Source: Pseudomonas arcuscaelestis
GTDB taxonomy: Bacteria > Pseudomonadota > Gammaproteobacteria > Pseudomonadales > Pseudomonadaceae
Length of the DNA stretch: 64,000 nt
Assembly: GCF_016881005.1 (NCBI RefSeq)
Contig: NZ_JACOPV010000013.1
Location: 1 to 64,000 of the forward strand
Reading direction: 5' to 3'
Part shown: piece after piece, positions 9,540 through 20,249 of the stretch
Layout of the letters: every line of letters begins with the position of its first letter
Numbering within the stretch: position 1 is the first letter of the stretch
The notes under the pieces: model-generated
Told to the model about the DNA's origin: nothing
The model's database searches: none
The model's input: the letters and a program-made list of their open reading frames with translations, nothing else
Position numbers and translations under genes: made by a program

Positions 9540-10493
9540 TCAATGTACGCCAGGGTCGGCAACCAGGCGGCCGGCATCCTTGGTCAAAGACTGGAGAAAC
9601 TCCTGCTGCAACTCGGGATCGTTGCGGGTCAGCTCGATCAGGCTTTGTTCCAGCTCGCTGGCTTCTTCCTCCAGGCCCAACTCGGACAGGCGCTTGACCC
9701 GGTGTACCCACTGGCTGACTTCATCGTCCTCAAGGTCGTCGAAAATCAGGTCGTGGGCTTCCACCAGCTTGCTGCGCAACGTGCCGCTGATCAGCAGGCT
9801 GGCATCACCACGTACATCGTTGTCTTCATCGGCGACTTGCAGATGCAGGGTGCCGATGTGGGTCAGGTTCTGCTCCGAGAACGGGCTATCGAGCAAATTC
9901 AGCAGCAGCACGCCGTTACGGTCGGTGGTCAGTGTGTGGGTGACCTTGCCAGCCTTGACCTCAACCGGACGATCGCTCCACGGCAGGTTCGCATACTCTT
10001 TGCGCTTGTCTTTCTGTACCTCGGTGATCCCGGCAAGGTTCTGCTGGGCGCGGCCATTGGACTGGGCGTTCATGAACGGGTTGAGACCATCGATGCCGTA
10101 GCTGAACCAGTCGCGCGTGACGCTGTCGGGCAGATTGCCCAGCGCAAAGATGTTAACCACGTTGGCGCCGACTCCGGCAACCACAGCGACCGCGCCGAGG
10201 GGAATCTCGTAGACTTCCCGCCAGGGTTGGTAAGGCGTGTAGCGATCATAACGACGGGTCACTTCAAATTCGGTTACTTCGAAGTTTTTCTGTTCGTGAA
10301 TACGCACACGCCGCTGGGGCAGCTCGAGTACCTTGGGGTCCCCGACATCTATCTGCAGGCTGTGTTCGAGCAGCTTGCGCTCGATGCGTTCCTCGTGCTC
10401 GCTGCGCTGGGACATCTGGTTGGCGCAGCCGCTGAGCAACAGGGCGCCGCACAGTGCGGCGCCCCCCAGGGAATAGGTACTTCGCTTGAACAT
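9540..10493 (-). CDS. Hypothetical lipoprotein downstream of proS (PA0957-type)
   Basis: A 317-residue lipoprotein of unknown function. The signal sequence ends in a lipobox (LLSGC, C23). The mature part has a hydrophobic, glycine/alanine-rich stretch (about residues 100-120, AVAVVAGVGANVVNIFALG), a central region that reads like beta strands, and an acidic, helical, glutamate-rich C-terminus. The gene lies between proS and dinB as in P. aeruginosa, in the same direction as proS with an 18-bp gap, so it is probably co-transcribed. I recognise no catalytic motif. An outer-membrane location is inferred from the lipobox. Confidence 0.85.
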   Translation of the reverse strand: MFKRSTYSLGGAALCGALLLSGCANQMSQRSEHEERIERKLLEHSLQIDVGDPKVLELPQRRVRIHEQKNFEVTEFEVTRRYDRYTPYQPWREVYEIPLGAVAVVAGVGANVVNIFALGNLPDSVTRDWFSYGIDGLNPFMNAQSNGRAQQNLAGITEVQKDKRKEYANLPWSDRPVEVKAGKVTHTLTTDRNGVLLLNLLDSPFSEQNLTHIGTLHLQVADEDNDVRGDASLLISGTLRSKLVEAHDLIFDDLEDDEVSQWVHRVKRLSELGLEEEASELEQSLIELTRNDPELQQEFLQSLTKDAGRLVADPGVH

Positions 10494-10511
10494 GATTACT
10501 CTTGCGTTGAC

Positions 10512-12227
10512 TTAGCGGCGGATGCGGGCTTGCAGGAACGACAGCACCTCAGCCACTGGCAGTGGTTGCGCGTCACGTTCGGTGCGGTGCTTGTATTCCA
10601 GGTTGCCTTCGGCCAGGCCGCGGTCGCTGACGACGATGCGGTGTGGAATGCCGATCAGTTCCATGTCTGCGAACTTGATGCCTGGGCTGGTTTTCTTGTC
10701 ACGGTCGTCCAGTAGCACTTCGAAACCAGCCGCGGTCAGCTCGGCATAGAGCTTGTCGGTGGCTTCGCGAACCTGCTCGGTTTCGTAGCGCAGCGGTACC
10801 AGGGCAATCTGGAATGGGGCCAGGGCATCGCTCCAGATAATGCCGTTATCATCGTAGTTCTGCTCGATGGCCGCAGCTACCACGCGCGATACACCAATAC
10901 CGTAGCAACCCATGCTCAGGGTTACGGGTTTGCCGTTATCGCCCAGTACCTGGCACTTGAGCGCCTCGCTGTACTTGGTGCCCAGTTGGAAGATGTGCCC
11001 AACTTCGATGCCGCGCTTGATCACCAGGGTGCCTTGGCCATCAGGGCTTGGGTCACCGGCAACAACGTTGCGCAGGTCGGCTACCTGTGGAACGGGCAGG
11101 TCGCGCTCCCAGTTGACGCCGAAATAGTGCTTGTCGTCGATGTTGGCGCCGATGCCGAAATCGCTCATCAAGGCGACCGAACGGTCGATGATGCAAGGCA
11201 GGGGCAGGTTCAGCGGACCGAGGGAGCCTGCGCCCGCGCCGATGGCGTCACGCAGTTCTTCGTCGCTGGCCATGACCAGAGGGCTGGCAATTTCTGGCAG
11301 GTTGGCGGCCTTGATCTCGTTCAGCTCGTGGTCACCACGAACGACCAGGGCAATCAACTTGCCTTCTTCAGCAGCATGAACGATCAGGGTCTTGACGGTC
11401 TTCTCGATCGCCAGATTGTAGTTCTCTACCAGTTGCGCAATGGTCTTGGCGTCGGGGGTGTCGACCAGGCGCAGCTCTTCGGTAGGCGCGGGGCGCACGG
11501 TTTCCCGTGGGATGGCCTCGGCCTTCTCGATGTTGGCGGCGTAATCGGAACTGTCGCTGAAGATCACATCGTCTTCACCGGACTCGGCCAATACATGGAA
11601 TTCGTGAGAGTAGCTGCCGCCGATCGAACCGGTGTCGGCTTGCACTGGACGGAAGTCCAGGCCGAGGCGGGTAAAGATGTTGCTGTACGCCAGGTGCATG
11701 CGGTCGTAGGTTTCCTGTAGGGAAGCCTGGTCGGCATGGAAGGAGTAAGCGTCCTTCATGATGAATTCGCGGCCGCGCATCAGACCGAAGCGTGGACGGA
11801 TTTCGTCACGGAATTTGGTTTGGATCTGGTACATGTTCAACGGCAGCTGTTTATAGCTGTTGAGCTCGTTGCGGGCGAGGTCGGTGATGACCTCTTCGTG
11901 GGTTGGTCCCACGCAGAACTCGCGGCCGTGACGGTCTTTCAGGCGCAGCAGTTCGGGGCCGTACTGCTCCCAGCGACCGGACTCCTGCCACAGCTCAGCC
12001 GGCTGAATGCTTGGCATCAGCACTTCCAGGGCGCCGGCGGCGTTCATTTCCTCGCGGACCACGGTCTCAACCTTGCGCATTACCCGAAGGCCCATCGGCA
12101 GCCAGGTATAAAGGCCGGATGCGAGCTTGCGGATCATGCCGGCACGCAGCATGAGCTGGTGGCTGATGACGACCGCGTCGGACGGGGTTTCTTTCTGGGT
12201 AGCGAGCAAATATTGACTGGTGCGCAT
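10512..12227 (-). CDS. proS: Prolyl-tRNA synthetase
   Basis: Class II aminoacyl-tRNA synthetase that charges tRNA-Pro. At 571 residues it is the bacterial type with an editing insertion domain (about residues 220-400) between class II motifs 2 and 3. The N-terminus MRTSQYLLATQKETPSDAV is characteristic. Motif 2 is visible as FRDEIRPRFGLMRGREFIMKD and motif 3 near GCYGIGVSRVVAAAIEQ. The C-terminal anticodon-binding domain ends at ARIRR. The lipoprotein gene follows 18 bp downstream. Confidence 0.97.
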   Translation of the reverse strand: MRTSQYLLATQKETPSDAVVISHQLMLRAGMIRKLASGLYTWLPMGLRVMRKVETVVREEMNAAGALEVLMPSIQPAELWQESGRWEQYGPELLRLKDRHGREFCVGPTHEEVITDLARNELNSYKQLPLNMYQIQTKFRDEIRPRFGLMRGREFIMKDAYSFHADQASLQETYDRMHLAYSNIFTRLGLDFRPVQADTGSIGGSYSHEFHVLAESGEDDVIFSDSSDYAANIEKAEAIPRETVRPAPTEELRLVDTPDAKTIAQLVENYNLAIEKTVKTLIVHAAEEGKLIALVVRGDHELNEIKAANLPEIASPLVMASDEELRDAIGAGAGSLGPLNLPLPCIIDRSVALMSDFGIGANIDDKHYFGVNWERDLPVPQVADLRNVVAGDPSPDGQGTLVIKRGIEVGHIFQLGTKYSEALKCQVLGDNGKPVTLSMGCYGIGVSRVVAAAIEQNYDDNGIIWSDALAPFQIALVPLRYETEQVREATDKLYAELTAAGFEVLLDDRDKKTSPGIKFADMELIGIPHRIVVSDRGLAEGNLEYKHRTERDAQPLPVAEVLSFLQARIRR

Positions 12228-12341
12228 GGTAGGCCGTTGTCGGTTGCTTAAGACTTAAAATGACCCCGCATTGTACGGGGGCGATTCGGTGGCGTACAGG
12301 ATGCCGGAGCACGAAGGCGTTGTCAGCCCGGTTGAGGACAA

Positions 12342-12367
12342 GAAAAAGCCCGGCAGTGCCGGGCTTC
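12342..12367 (-). terminator. Terminator of the OprD-family porin gene
   Basis: AAGCCCGGC pairs with GCCGGGCTT around a three-base loop, followed on the minus strand by TTTTTCT. It lies about 30 bases after the porin stop. Confidence 0.85.
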
Positions 12368-12397
12368 TTCGTACTGGGAATACTGAAAGCCCGGGGC

Positions 12398-13696
12398 TTA
12401 CAGGATGCTCAGCGGGTACTCGACGATCAGACGCAGTTCGTCGATCGATGGCGAACCGTAGTAAACACCATCGCCGGAACGGTAGGTCGCTTGACGGACG
12501 CGGAAGCTCAGGTCCTTGGCAGCGCCTTCTTGCAGTACATATTTGGCTTCGATGTCACGTTCCCATTCTTTGCCATTGGTGGTGCCTTCGACGTTCGCGT
12601 CGGAACCACGGACATAGCGGGTCATGAAGCTCAGGCCTGGCACGCCGTAGCTGGCCATGTTCAGGTCGTAGCGAGCCTGCCAGGATTTCTCGTCTTCAGC
12701 GTTGAAGTCGGAACGGGCAATGGAGTTGGCCAGGAAGATACTGCCGCCGCCGTCGACGCCGTAGGCGTAGTCGCCGTCACCAGAAACGCGCTGGTGAGCG
12801 AGAGTGAAGGTGTGGGCACCGATGTTGTAGGCAGCCGAGAGGCTGAATGCACGGTTGTCCAGTTTGTCACCGTCGAAGGCACGAGCTCGGTCGCCGTCGC
12901 TCTTGGTGTCATAGATGTTGAAGTCGAATACCAGGCCCTGGTCGTCGTTGATAGGCAGTGCCCAGTTGACGTTGGCGTAGTATTTGCGCCAGTAGTCTTC
13001 AACTTTCGAGTAGTAGAGGCTGGTGCTCAGGGTATCGGTGAAAGAGTAGGTACCACCAAAGACATCTGCCTTGGTCAGACCAGGGTTCTTGACGCGATCA
13101 TCGTTCAGGCCACCGATACTGTCGTGGTAGGACTGCGATTGGGCGTTCAGCGCTGTGAAGTGACCGGCGTTGAGCTCAAGGCCTTTGATTTCATTGCTCG
13201 TTACCAGGAAGCCTTCAACGGTTTCTGGCAGCAGGCGGCTGTCATCGGTCGCCAGGACAGGCATGGCAGTAAATTGCGTGCCGTATTTCAGTACGGTGTC
13301 AGAAACGCGCAGTTTGATTGCGCCGCCGCCTTCCGAGAACGAGTCTTCGGAGCGACCGTCAGAGCCGGTAGGGAACTGACCGGTACCGGCGCGACCTTTG
13401 CCGCTGTCCAGTTTCAGGCCGAGCATGCCGATGGCGTCCACGCCGAAGCCTACGGTGCCTTGAGTGAAGCCCGATTCGTAGGTGCCAAGAAAGCCCAGGC
13501 CGGTTTCTTCAACACGGCTTTGGTCGCCACTTGGAACGTTGCGGAAGTCGCGGCTGAAATACAGCATCCGAGTTTTGACGCTCAGTTGGCTGTCTTCGAT
13601 AAAGCCCTTGGATTCACTCTGGGAAGACGCAATTGCCATCTGCGAGGTGCCTGCTGCAACAGCCAGGGCGATCATGCTCCACTTCATCACGCGCAT
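12398..13696 (-). CDS. oprD: OprD-family outer-membrane porin
   Basis: Substrate-selective porin, probably an 18-strand barrel, for basic amino acids or small peptides. The 432-residue product has a cleavable signal (about residues 1-23, ending in AIA). It also has the OprD-family opening FIEDSQLSVKTRMLYFSRDF and a C-terminal segment, ELRLIVEYPLSIL. It occupies the position of P. aeruginosa oprD beside proS, so an ortholog is likely, but the OprD family has many paralogs and substrate cannot be read from sequence. The ATG at 13696 has AGGAG nine bases upstream; a second ATG three codons later is possible. A long non-coding stretch precedes it. Confidence 0.9.
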   Translation of the reverse strand: MRVMKWSMIALAVAAGTSQMAIASSQSESKGFIEDSQLSVKTRMLYFSRDFRNVPSGDQSRVEETGLGFLGTYESGFTQGTVGFGVDAIGMLGLKLDSGKGRAGTGQFPTGSDGRSEDSFSEGGGAIKLRVSDTVLKYGTQFTAMPVLATDDSRLLPETVEGFLVTSNEIKGLELNAGHFTALNAQSQSYHDSIGGLNDDRVKNPGLTKADVFGGTYSFTDTLSTSLYYSKVEDYWRKYYANVNWALPINDDQGLVFDFNIYDTKSDGDRARAFDGDKLDNRAFSLSAAYNIGAHTFTLAHQRVSGDGDYAYGVDGGGSIFLANSIARSDFNAEDEKSWQARYDLNMASYGVPGLSFMTRYVRGSDANVEGTTNGKEWERDIEAKYVLQEGAAKDLSFRVRQATYRSGDGVYYGSPSIDELRLIVEYPLSIL

Positions 13697-14517
13697 CGTG
13701 ATTTGCTCCTTTGGTTTTTAGGAAGAGTACTGCCGTCGCCGATTGGTTTTTTTATGCGGCGCGGCTCTTTCTTTTTGTGTCGGCGGAAATGTATATCACG
13801 CTGACTGTAGTTGGCGATATGGGGAGAAAGAACCTTTCGGTAACTTTACGGTCATGTCGCTAACGGTTAAGTCCCTGTCGCAAATCACGCCCCGATTTTC
13901 GCGGGTCGTGCAACTCCAGTGCTGTTCCGGGCGGCTTAAGGATAGGTAAAAACAATCTAGCCTCCACATCCCCGAAACTCCCTGGTTCACCCATGCAACT
14001 GTTGTTATTTGTCGCGCTTCACCGGCATCCAGTGCAGGTGTCGTGCCGACCATGGCGAAAGGGAATGCAACAAGCGTGCTCAAAATTCCGAACAGTTCAC
14101 AAATTTTTCACAACGGCTCCGGTCAGGGGGCAAAAACCCCGTAAATGCGGGGGCTAAGATCGGTTGGTTTGCAGCGCTGTGTCGTTCTGGAATAAGCGCA
14201 AAAGCTGTCTGTTAAGTCAAAGCGTTACCGCTAACGCACTGCGCTGAGTAGTTTGCGGATACTTTGGGTGCTGGCCTCTGCACGGGAGCCTCATTTTGGT
14301 GCGAAAAGTAGCGTTTACCAGGGTGTCAGGTTGTTACCTGATCCGTCGCAGGGAGCCAACTGGCAAAAAACGGTCAAAGCGGTGCGCTTCATGCGGGTCC
14401 TGCGGTTGTGTGGCGGTGCTCCAGCATCCAAACGGGGGTATCCTGCAGCAGTAGGTCTGCTTCGCAGGGTTTGGCTGTGAGTGGGCAAAGTATTAAACAG
14501 TTGTAGGAGATTCTCCC
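13697..14517. other. 821-bp intergenic region with no recognised gene
   Basis: This lies between the divergent oprD and HIT genes and must carry both promoters. Open frames here (for example 13796-14083 minus and 14253-14480 plus) lack ribosome sites and familiar sequence. It contains a CCCC...GGGG hairpin near 14135-14153 and a TCAGGT-TGTT-ACCTGA hairpin at 14326-14341. A small RNA is possible, but I see no T-run terminator that would define one. Confidence 0.6.
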
Positions 14518-14943
14518 TTGTTTGAATTGGACCCACGCTTGCAGCAAGACACCTATGTGCTCGGGGACTTCCCCCTTTCACGCCTGCTGTTGAGTAAGGA
14601 TGCCAACTACCCGTGGTTTATTCTGGTGCCGCGTCGTGCCGATATCAGTGAGTTGTTTCAACTTGATGACAGCGAACAACTGCAATTGTGGAAAGAAACC
14701 ACTGTGCTGGCTGAACTACTTAAAGACTGTTTTGCTGCCGACAAAATGAATGTTGCCACGCTTGGCAATGTCGTCAGTCAACTTCATATGCACGTTATAG
14801 TGCGTCGCCGCAATGATCCGGCCTGGCCTGCTCCAGTCTGGGGTAGCCAACCGGCGAGCGTTTATACCACTGAGCAAGTTGCAGGCATTCGTCAGCGACT
14901 GGCGACTGTTCTCGATGACAATTTCACATTCGCCGAGGTTTAA
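14518..14943 (+). CDS. HIT-domain protein (PA0959-type)
   Basis: Small histidine-triad-fold protein of 141 residues, likely a nucleotide hydrolase or transferase. The triad segment is QLHMHVIVR (residues 88-96): the position of the first histidine of the canonical HxHxH is Q88, while the middle (H90) and last (H92) histidines are present. In the Hint family the middle one is the nucleophile. The start is a TTG at 14518, supported by AGGAG nine bases upstream and the absence of an in-frame ATG near it. slyX follows after three bases, so the two are an operon. Confidence 0.88.
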   Translation: MFELDPRLQQDTYVLGDFPLSRLLLSKDANYPWFILVPRRADISELFQLDDSEQLQLWKETTVLAELLKDCFAADKMNVATLGNVVSQLHMHVIVRRRNDPAWPAPVWGSQPASVYTTEQVAGIRQRLATVLDDNFTFAEV

Positions 14944-14946
14944 GGC

Positions 14947-15153
14947 ATGACACTTGAAGCGCGGGTAACAGAGCTGGAGAGCCGTTTGGCCTTTCAGGAC
15001 GACACGGTGCAGGCCTTGAATGATGTGCTGGTCGAACAGCAGCGGATTGTCGAGCGTTTGCAGTTGCAGATGGCAGCGCTGCTCAAACGTTACGAAGAGA
15101 TGGTCGGCCAATACCAGAGCAGCGAGGATGAGGCGCCACCTCCACATTATTGA
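14947..15153 (+). CDS. slyX: SlyX-family protein
   Basis: A 68-residue protein of the SlyX family, function unknown. It has the family pattern: an acidic coiled coil for most of its length (about residues 4-55, heptads such as LESRLAFQDDTVQALND) and a proline/histidine-rich tail (PPPHY). It starts three bases after the HIT gene stop. A strong terminator follows. Confidence 0.93.
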   Translation: MTLEARVTELESRLAFQDDTVQALNDVLVEQQRIVERLQLQMAALLKRYEEMVGQYQSSEDEAPPPHY

Positions 15154-15173
15154 TCGGCGCGTAGCCCAGGCAT

Positions 15174-15210
15174 AAAAAAACCGCGCAAGCTTTGGCTCCG
15201 CGGTTTTTTT
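15174..15210. terminator. Bidirectional terminator between slyX and the cold-shock gene
   Basis: AAAAAAACCGCG pairs with CGCGGTTTTTTT around a 13-base loop, giving T-runs on both strands between convergent genes. Confidence 0.85.
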
Positions 15211-15219
15211 GCAGCTCGA

Positions 15220-15807
15220 TCAGCGCCGTGGGGCGGCGATTACATCTTCTGCCTGCAGGCCTTTGTCGCGATTCATGACCGAGAACTCTACACGTTGGCC
15301 CTCGACCAATACGCGGTGACCTTCGCCACGAATAGCGCGAAAGTGCACAAAGATGTCATCGCCAGAATCACGCGAGATGAAACCGAAGCCTTTAGAGGTG
15401 TTGAACCACTTGACCGTCCCGGTATCACGGTTGGTCATGTCGTATTGAGCAGCCTGGCTACGCGCGCTGCCGGTTTTGAGGAAGCCGGCAATCAAATGCG
15501 CCACTACCGCCAGCAGGGCGCAGCTCAGGGCTGGCAGGTTACCCAGCTCCGGGCGGGCCAGCAGGGTAAGCGTTTGTAACACCACTGCCAGCACCAGCAA
15601 GACGCTAGCCAGGCGTTGCAGGTAGAGGCGGGCACCTTTGTAGTAATGGGGTACTACGGGAGCGAGGAGCAGGTTAAGCAAGCCGAAAAGTGCCAGGTAA
15701 ACGGCTTCCGGTTGTTGCAGCAGCGGTTGTGCATCGGTTCTGAGGCTGGGTATGAAGGACAGCAGCAAAGCTGCAGCGCCCGTCAAAAGGTGGACGATTT
15801 TGAACAT
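15220..15807 (-). CDS. Membrane-anchored cold-shock domain protein
   Basis: A 195-residue fusion. The N-terminal half has about four hydrophobic helices (residues about 3-20, 35-50, 60-85 and 92-112). The C-terminal 65 residues are a complete cold-shock domain with GTVKWFN, RNP1 KGFGFI and RNP2 DIFVHF. Cold-shock domains bind single-stranded nucleic acid; here one would be held at the inner membrane facing the cytoplasm. P. aeruginosa has an equivalent at this locus (PA0961). The ATG at 15807 is preferred over a GTG nine codons upstream because the hydrophobic helix then starts close to the N-terminus. Function is not known to me. Confidence 0.88.
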   Translation of the reverse strand: MFKIVHLLTGAAALLLSFIPSLRTDAQPLLQQPEAVYLALFGLLNLLLAPVVPHYYKGARLYLQRLASVLLVLAVVLQTLTLLARPELGNLPALSCALLAVVAHLIAGFLKTGSARSQAAQYDMTNRDTGTVKWFNTSKGFGFISRDSGDDIFVHFRAIRGEGHRVLVEGQRVEFSVMNRDKGLQAEDVIAAPRR

Positions 15808-16127
15808 GTTGGTTGGCTCACATTTATAAAGCACATCACAGGAAGAGCTGACATCACGGCGCGCATTGGGTTGAGAAGCGCAAAAACGTGAGAAAAGGTC
15901 AGCCTATGCGCCCCCGCATTAACAATCGTCAGAGACGGCACGCCGCCTATTTAACAGCAAAGCCGGGGGCTTCTCAAATCATCGGCCCGCCGTGTGTCGC
16001 TTGCCTTGGATCAAGGTCTCGCTGCCTGCCGCCACTGGTCGCAAGTCTGTGGCTGCAGGCGGTGACGAGTCTTGATACAGTGGGGCGTACCTGCTTGATC
16101 ATCAAACATCATGGAAAGGGGAATCGC

Positions 16128-16601
16128 ATGGCTATTGATATCGGTATTAGCGAAGAAGATCGCAAGTCTATCGTCGATGGATTGTCGCGACTCTTGTCGG
16201 ATACTTATGTACTTTACCTGAAGACTCATAACTTTCACTGGAACGTGACCGGTCCGGCTTTTCGGACATTGCACTTGATGTTCGAAGAGCAATATAACGA
16301 ACTGGCGTTGGCGGTTGATTCCATTGCAGAACGAATTCGCGCTTTGGGTTTCCCGGCGCCGGGTGCTTATTCCATTTATGCACGCCTGTCTTCGATCAAG
16401 GAAGAGGAAGGCGTGCCGGCAGCCGATGAAATGATCAAACAACTGGTGGAAGGGCAGGAGGCCGTGACACGTACAGCTCGGGGCATTTTCCCGCTGCTGG
16501 ACAAGGTCAGTGACGAGCCCACTGCAGACCTTTTGACCCAGCGCATGCAGGTGCACGAGAAAACGGCCTGGATGCTGCGCTCGTTGCTTGAAGGCAAGTA
16601 G
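16128..16601 (+). CDS. Dps-family ferritin-like DNA-binding protein
   Basis: A 157-residue member of the Dps/ferritin-like family (PA0962-type). Such proteins form 12-mers that oxidise and store iron and protect DNA. The ferroxidase motif is complete: H37 in HNFHWNVTGP, H49 in FRTLHLMFEEQY, and D64/E68 in VDSIAER. The ATG at 16128 has AAAGGGG upstream; the reading frame extends much further 5' but without homologous sequence. A terminator follows. No OxyR or Fur site was obvious. Confidence 0.93.
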   Translation: MAIDIGISEEDRKSIVDGLSRLLSDTYVLYLKTHNFHWNVTGPAFRTLHLMFEEQYNELALAVDSIAERIRALGFPAPGAYSIYARLSSIKEEEGVPAADEMIKQLVEGQEAVTRTARGIFPLLDKVSDEPTADLLTQRMQVHEKTAWMLRSLLEGK

Positions 16602-16630
16602 TCTCACGCACGTTAAACATAGTGTACTTA

Positions 16631-16665
16631 ACGCCCGAACCGCTCGACGTTCGGGCGTTTTATTT
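16631..16665 (+). terminator. Terminator of the dps-like gene
   Basis: ACGCCCGAAC pairs with GTTCGGGCGT around an eight-base loop, followed by TTTATTT. Confidence 0.88.
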
Positions 16666-16844
16666 GGCGGGGAAGTAGTTCTGTTATTACATGATTCTTC
16701 GCAGGTTATCGAGTAATCCTACAGTCAGAGTTAGTCGGTCTGCTGGATTCAATGCACCGGCGCAGTGCTTATTAGGGTTCGTCCTCGGGTAATAGCGATT
16801 GCCCGGGTTTGTTTCCCCGATAGTTTAAAGTGCGTGGTGCTTGT

Positions 16845-17174
16845 ATGTCTTCATGGATGAATCGCGTAGGGCGCGTGGCGGGCGATACCGGTGCAGAGAG
16901 CGTCGATCCGTTCGAAGTGGACTTTAATATGGGGCTGGCACAGCCGTTGGCACGCTCGGTAAGGCTGAACGGATTTGCCACCTGTCTGCGTCTGGAGGAA
17001 ATCTACTGGCGAGTGCTTGAACGCATTGCCCAGGCAAACCGTTGCTCAGTCAACACCGTGCTGTCCTATGTGGATCGCGAGGTGCATTTGCGACATGGCG
17101 GGGTAAAAAATTTCAGTGGCCTGATTCGGGTGGTGTGCGTGGTCTATCTGCTGGGGACCCAGGTGACACGCTAG
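16845..17174 (+). CDS. Small ribbon-helix-helix domain protein
   Basis: A 109-residue protein whose C-terminal 65 residues (from LNGFATCLRLEEIYWRVLERI) match a ribbon-helix-helix fold of the RHH_4 type: a short beta strand followed by two helices. Such proteins are often dimeric DNA binders. The N-terminal 40 residues are low in recognisable sequence. The ATG at 16845 is my choice; a GTG at 16830 in the same frame is possible and neither has a strong ribosome site. It sits between the dps-like gene and the FmdB zinc-ribbon gene. Target unknown. Confidence 0.75.
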   Translation: MSSWMNRVGRVAGDTGAESVDPFEVDFNMGLAQPLARSVRLNGFATCLRLEEIYWRVLERIAQANRCSVNTVLSYVDREVHLRHGGVKNFSGLIRVVCVVYLLGTQVTR

Positions 17175-17267
17175 TCGGTTGCCGGGCTGCACAGCACTCC
17201 TTAACCATATATAATCCCGCTCTTTACTGCCTGAACCAGCCCGCGCTGTGGTTAACGAGACACACTT

Positions 17268-17489
17268 ATGCCCCTGTACGACTATCAATGTGCTTCCTGC
17301 AATCACCAGATGGAAGTCCTCCAGAAGATCAGCGCAGAGCCGCTGAGCGATTGCCCGGCATGTAAAAAGCCGGAGCTGAAGAAGCTGATCTGCGCACCGG
17401 GGTTCCGTCTGGGCGGTACAGGCTGGTACGAAACCGACTTCAAGACCGGTGCAAAAAAGAATCTTGCTGGCGGCGACAAAGCTGACTGA
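17268..17489 (+). CDS. FmdB-family zinc-ribbon protein
   Basis: A 73-residue protein with the FmdB/CxxC zinc-ribbon signature: MPLYDYQC, CxxC at residues 8-11 (CASC), then DCPACKK, giving four cysteines for one zinc. The C-terminal tail is basic and glycine-rich. It precedes aspS by about 90 bp, an arrangement common in pseudomonads. The family is often called a putative regulatory protein, but its biochemical role is unclear. Confidence 0.92.
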   Translation: MPLYDYQCASCNHQMEVLQKISAEPLSDCPACKKPELKKLICAPGFRLGGTGWYETDFKTGAKKNLAGGDKAD

Positions 17490-17582
17490 GTTGAATGCAC
17501 CGGCCGGGTCTTGCACTATTAGCCCTTTGTGGCGCCAAGACCTCCACTGAACACACGAATGACGAGAAGCGAAACCACCATC

Positions 17583-19358
<1,776 letters not shown>

Positions 19359-19368
19359 GTAGACCCCG

Positions 19369-19393
19369 GGCGCATCCAAATGGATGCGCCTTT
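19369..19393 (+). terminator. Probable aspS terminator
   Basis: GGCGCATCCA and TGGATGCGCC form a ten-base inverted repeat separated by two bases, followed by only TTT. It is weak on the T-run but well placed 10 bases after the aspS stop. Confidence 0.6.
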
Positions 19394-19479
19394 GCGTTAA
19401 GCAGTACGGAATTTATTGTTCCTGGCCGATTATTTGTCGGGCAGGGGCGTGGCATTGTTTCAAAGGATTCGGAGTCGTT

Positions 19480-20226
19480 ATGGCTGGTCATTCCAAATGG
19501 GCAAACATCAAGCACCGCAAAGAGCGTCAGGACGCCAAGCGGGGCAAGATCTTCACCAAGTGGATTCGTGAGCTGACCGTTGCTGCCAAGCAGGGCGGCG
19601 GTGATCCGGGCACCAACCCGCGTCTGCGTCTGGCGCTGGACAAGGCATTGGGCGCCAACATGAGCCGCGACATCATCGACCGGGCCATTGCCCGCGGTGC
19701 TGGTGCGACCGAGGCCGATAACGTTGAAGAGCTCAGCTACGAAGGCTATGGCCCTGGTGGCGTGGCGATCATGGTCGAGGCCATGACCGATAACCGCAAC
19801 CGTACTGCAGCTGCGGTACGCCATGCCTTCAGCAAATGTGGCGGTAACCTGGGTACCGACGGTTCCGTGGCCTATTTGTTCGAGCGCAAGGGGCAGATCA
19901 GTTTTGCCGCTGGGGTCGACGAAGATGCGCTGATGGAAGCGGCAATGGAAGCCGATGCTGACGACGTGGTCAGCAACGAAGATGGCTCTTTTGATGTCTT
20001 CACCTCGTTTGCCAGCTTCTATGCCGTGCGCAATGCCCTGGAAGAAGCAGGATTCAAGGCGGCGGACGCCGAAATCGTCATGCAGCCGACCACCAGTGCC
20101 GAACTGGACCTGGAGGGTGCGCAAAAGGTGCTCAAGCTGATCGATATGCTGGAAGACCTGGACGACGTGCAGAACGTCTACTCCAATGCCGAGATCCCCG
20201 ATGAGGTCATGGAGCAACTGGGCTAA
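19480..20226 (+). CDS. pmpR: YebC/PmpR-family transcriptional regulator / translation factor
   Basis: A 248-residue YebC/TACO1-family protein, identical in length to P. aeruginosa PmpR, which represses the pqsR quorum-sensing gene. Recent work on the family also links it to relief of ribosome stalling at proline stretches. The start MAGHSKWANIKHRKERQDAKRGK is characteristic, and the acidic C-terminus (MLEDLDDVQNVYSNAEIPDEV) is typical. The open frame runs 32 codons upstream without family sequence. It lies at the head of the ruvCAB cluster. Confidence 0.95.
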   Translation: MAGHSKWANIKHRKERQDAKRGKIFTKWIRELTVAAKQGGGDPGTNPRLRLALDKALGANMSRDIIDRAIARGAGATEADNVEELSYEGYGPGGVAIMVEAMTDNRNRTAAAVRHAFSKCGGNLGTDGSVAYLFERKGQISFAAGVDEDALMEAAMEADADDVVSNEDGSFDVFTSFASFYAVRNALEEAGFKAADAEIVMQPTTSAELDLEGAQKVLKLIDMLEDLDDVQNVYSNAEIPDEVMEQLG

Positions 20227-20249
20227 CCCGTCTCCAGCCGATTTTATCC

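Noticed and set aside
12260..13804. 514-codon plus-strand frame opposite the porin gene
   Set aside because: It is antisense to oprD, whose signal peptide, family motifs and terminator are all in place.
13796..14083. 95-codon minus-strand frame in the oprD upstream region
   Set aside because: No ribosome site, no familiar sequence, and it covers the likely oprD promoter.
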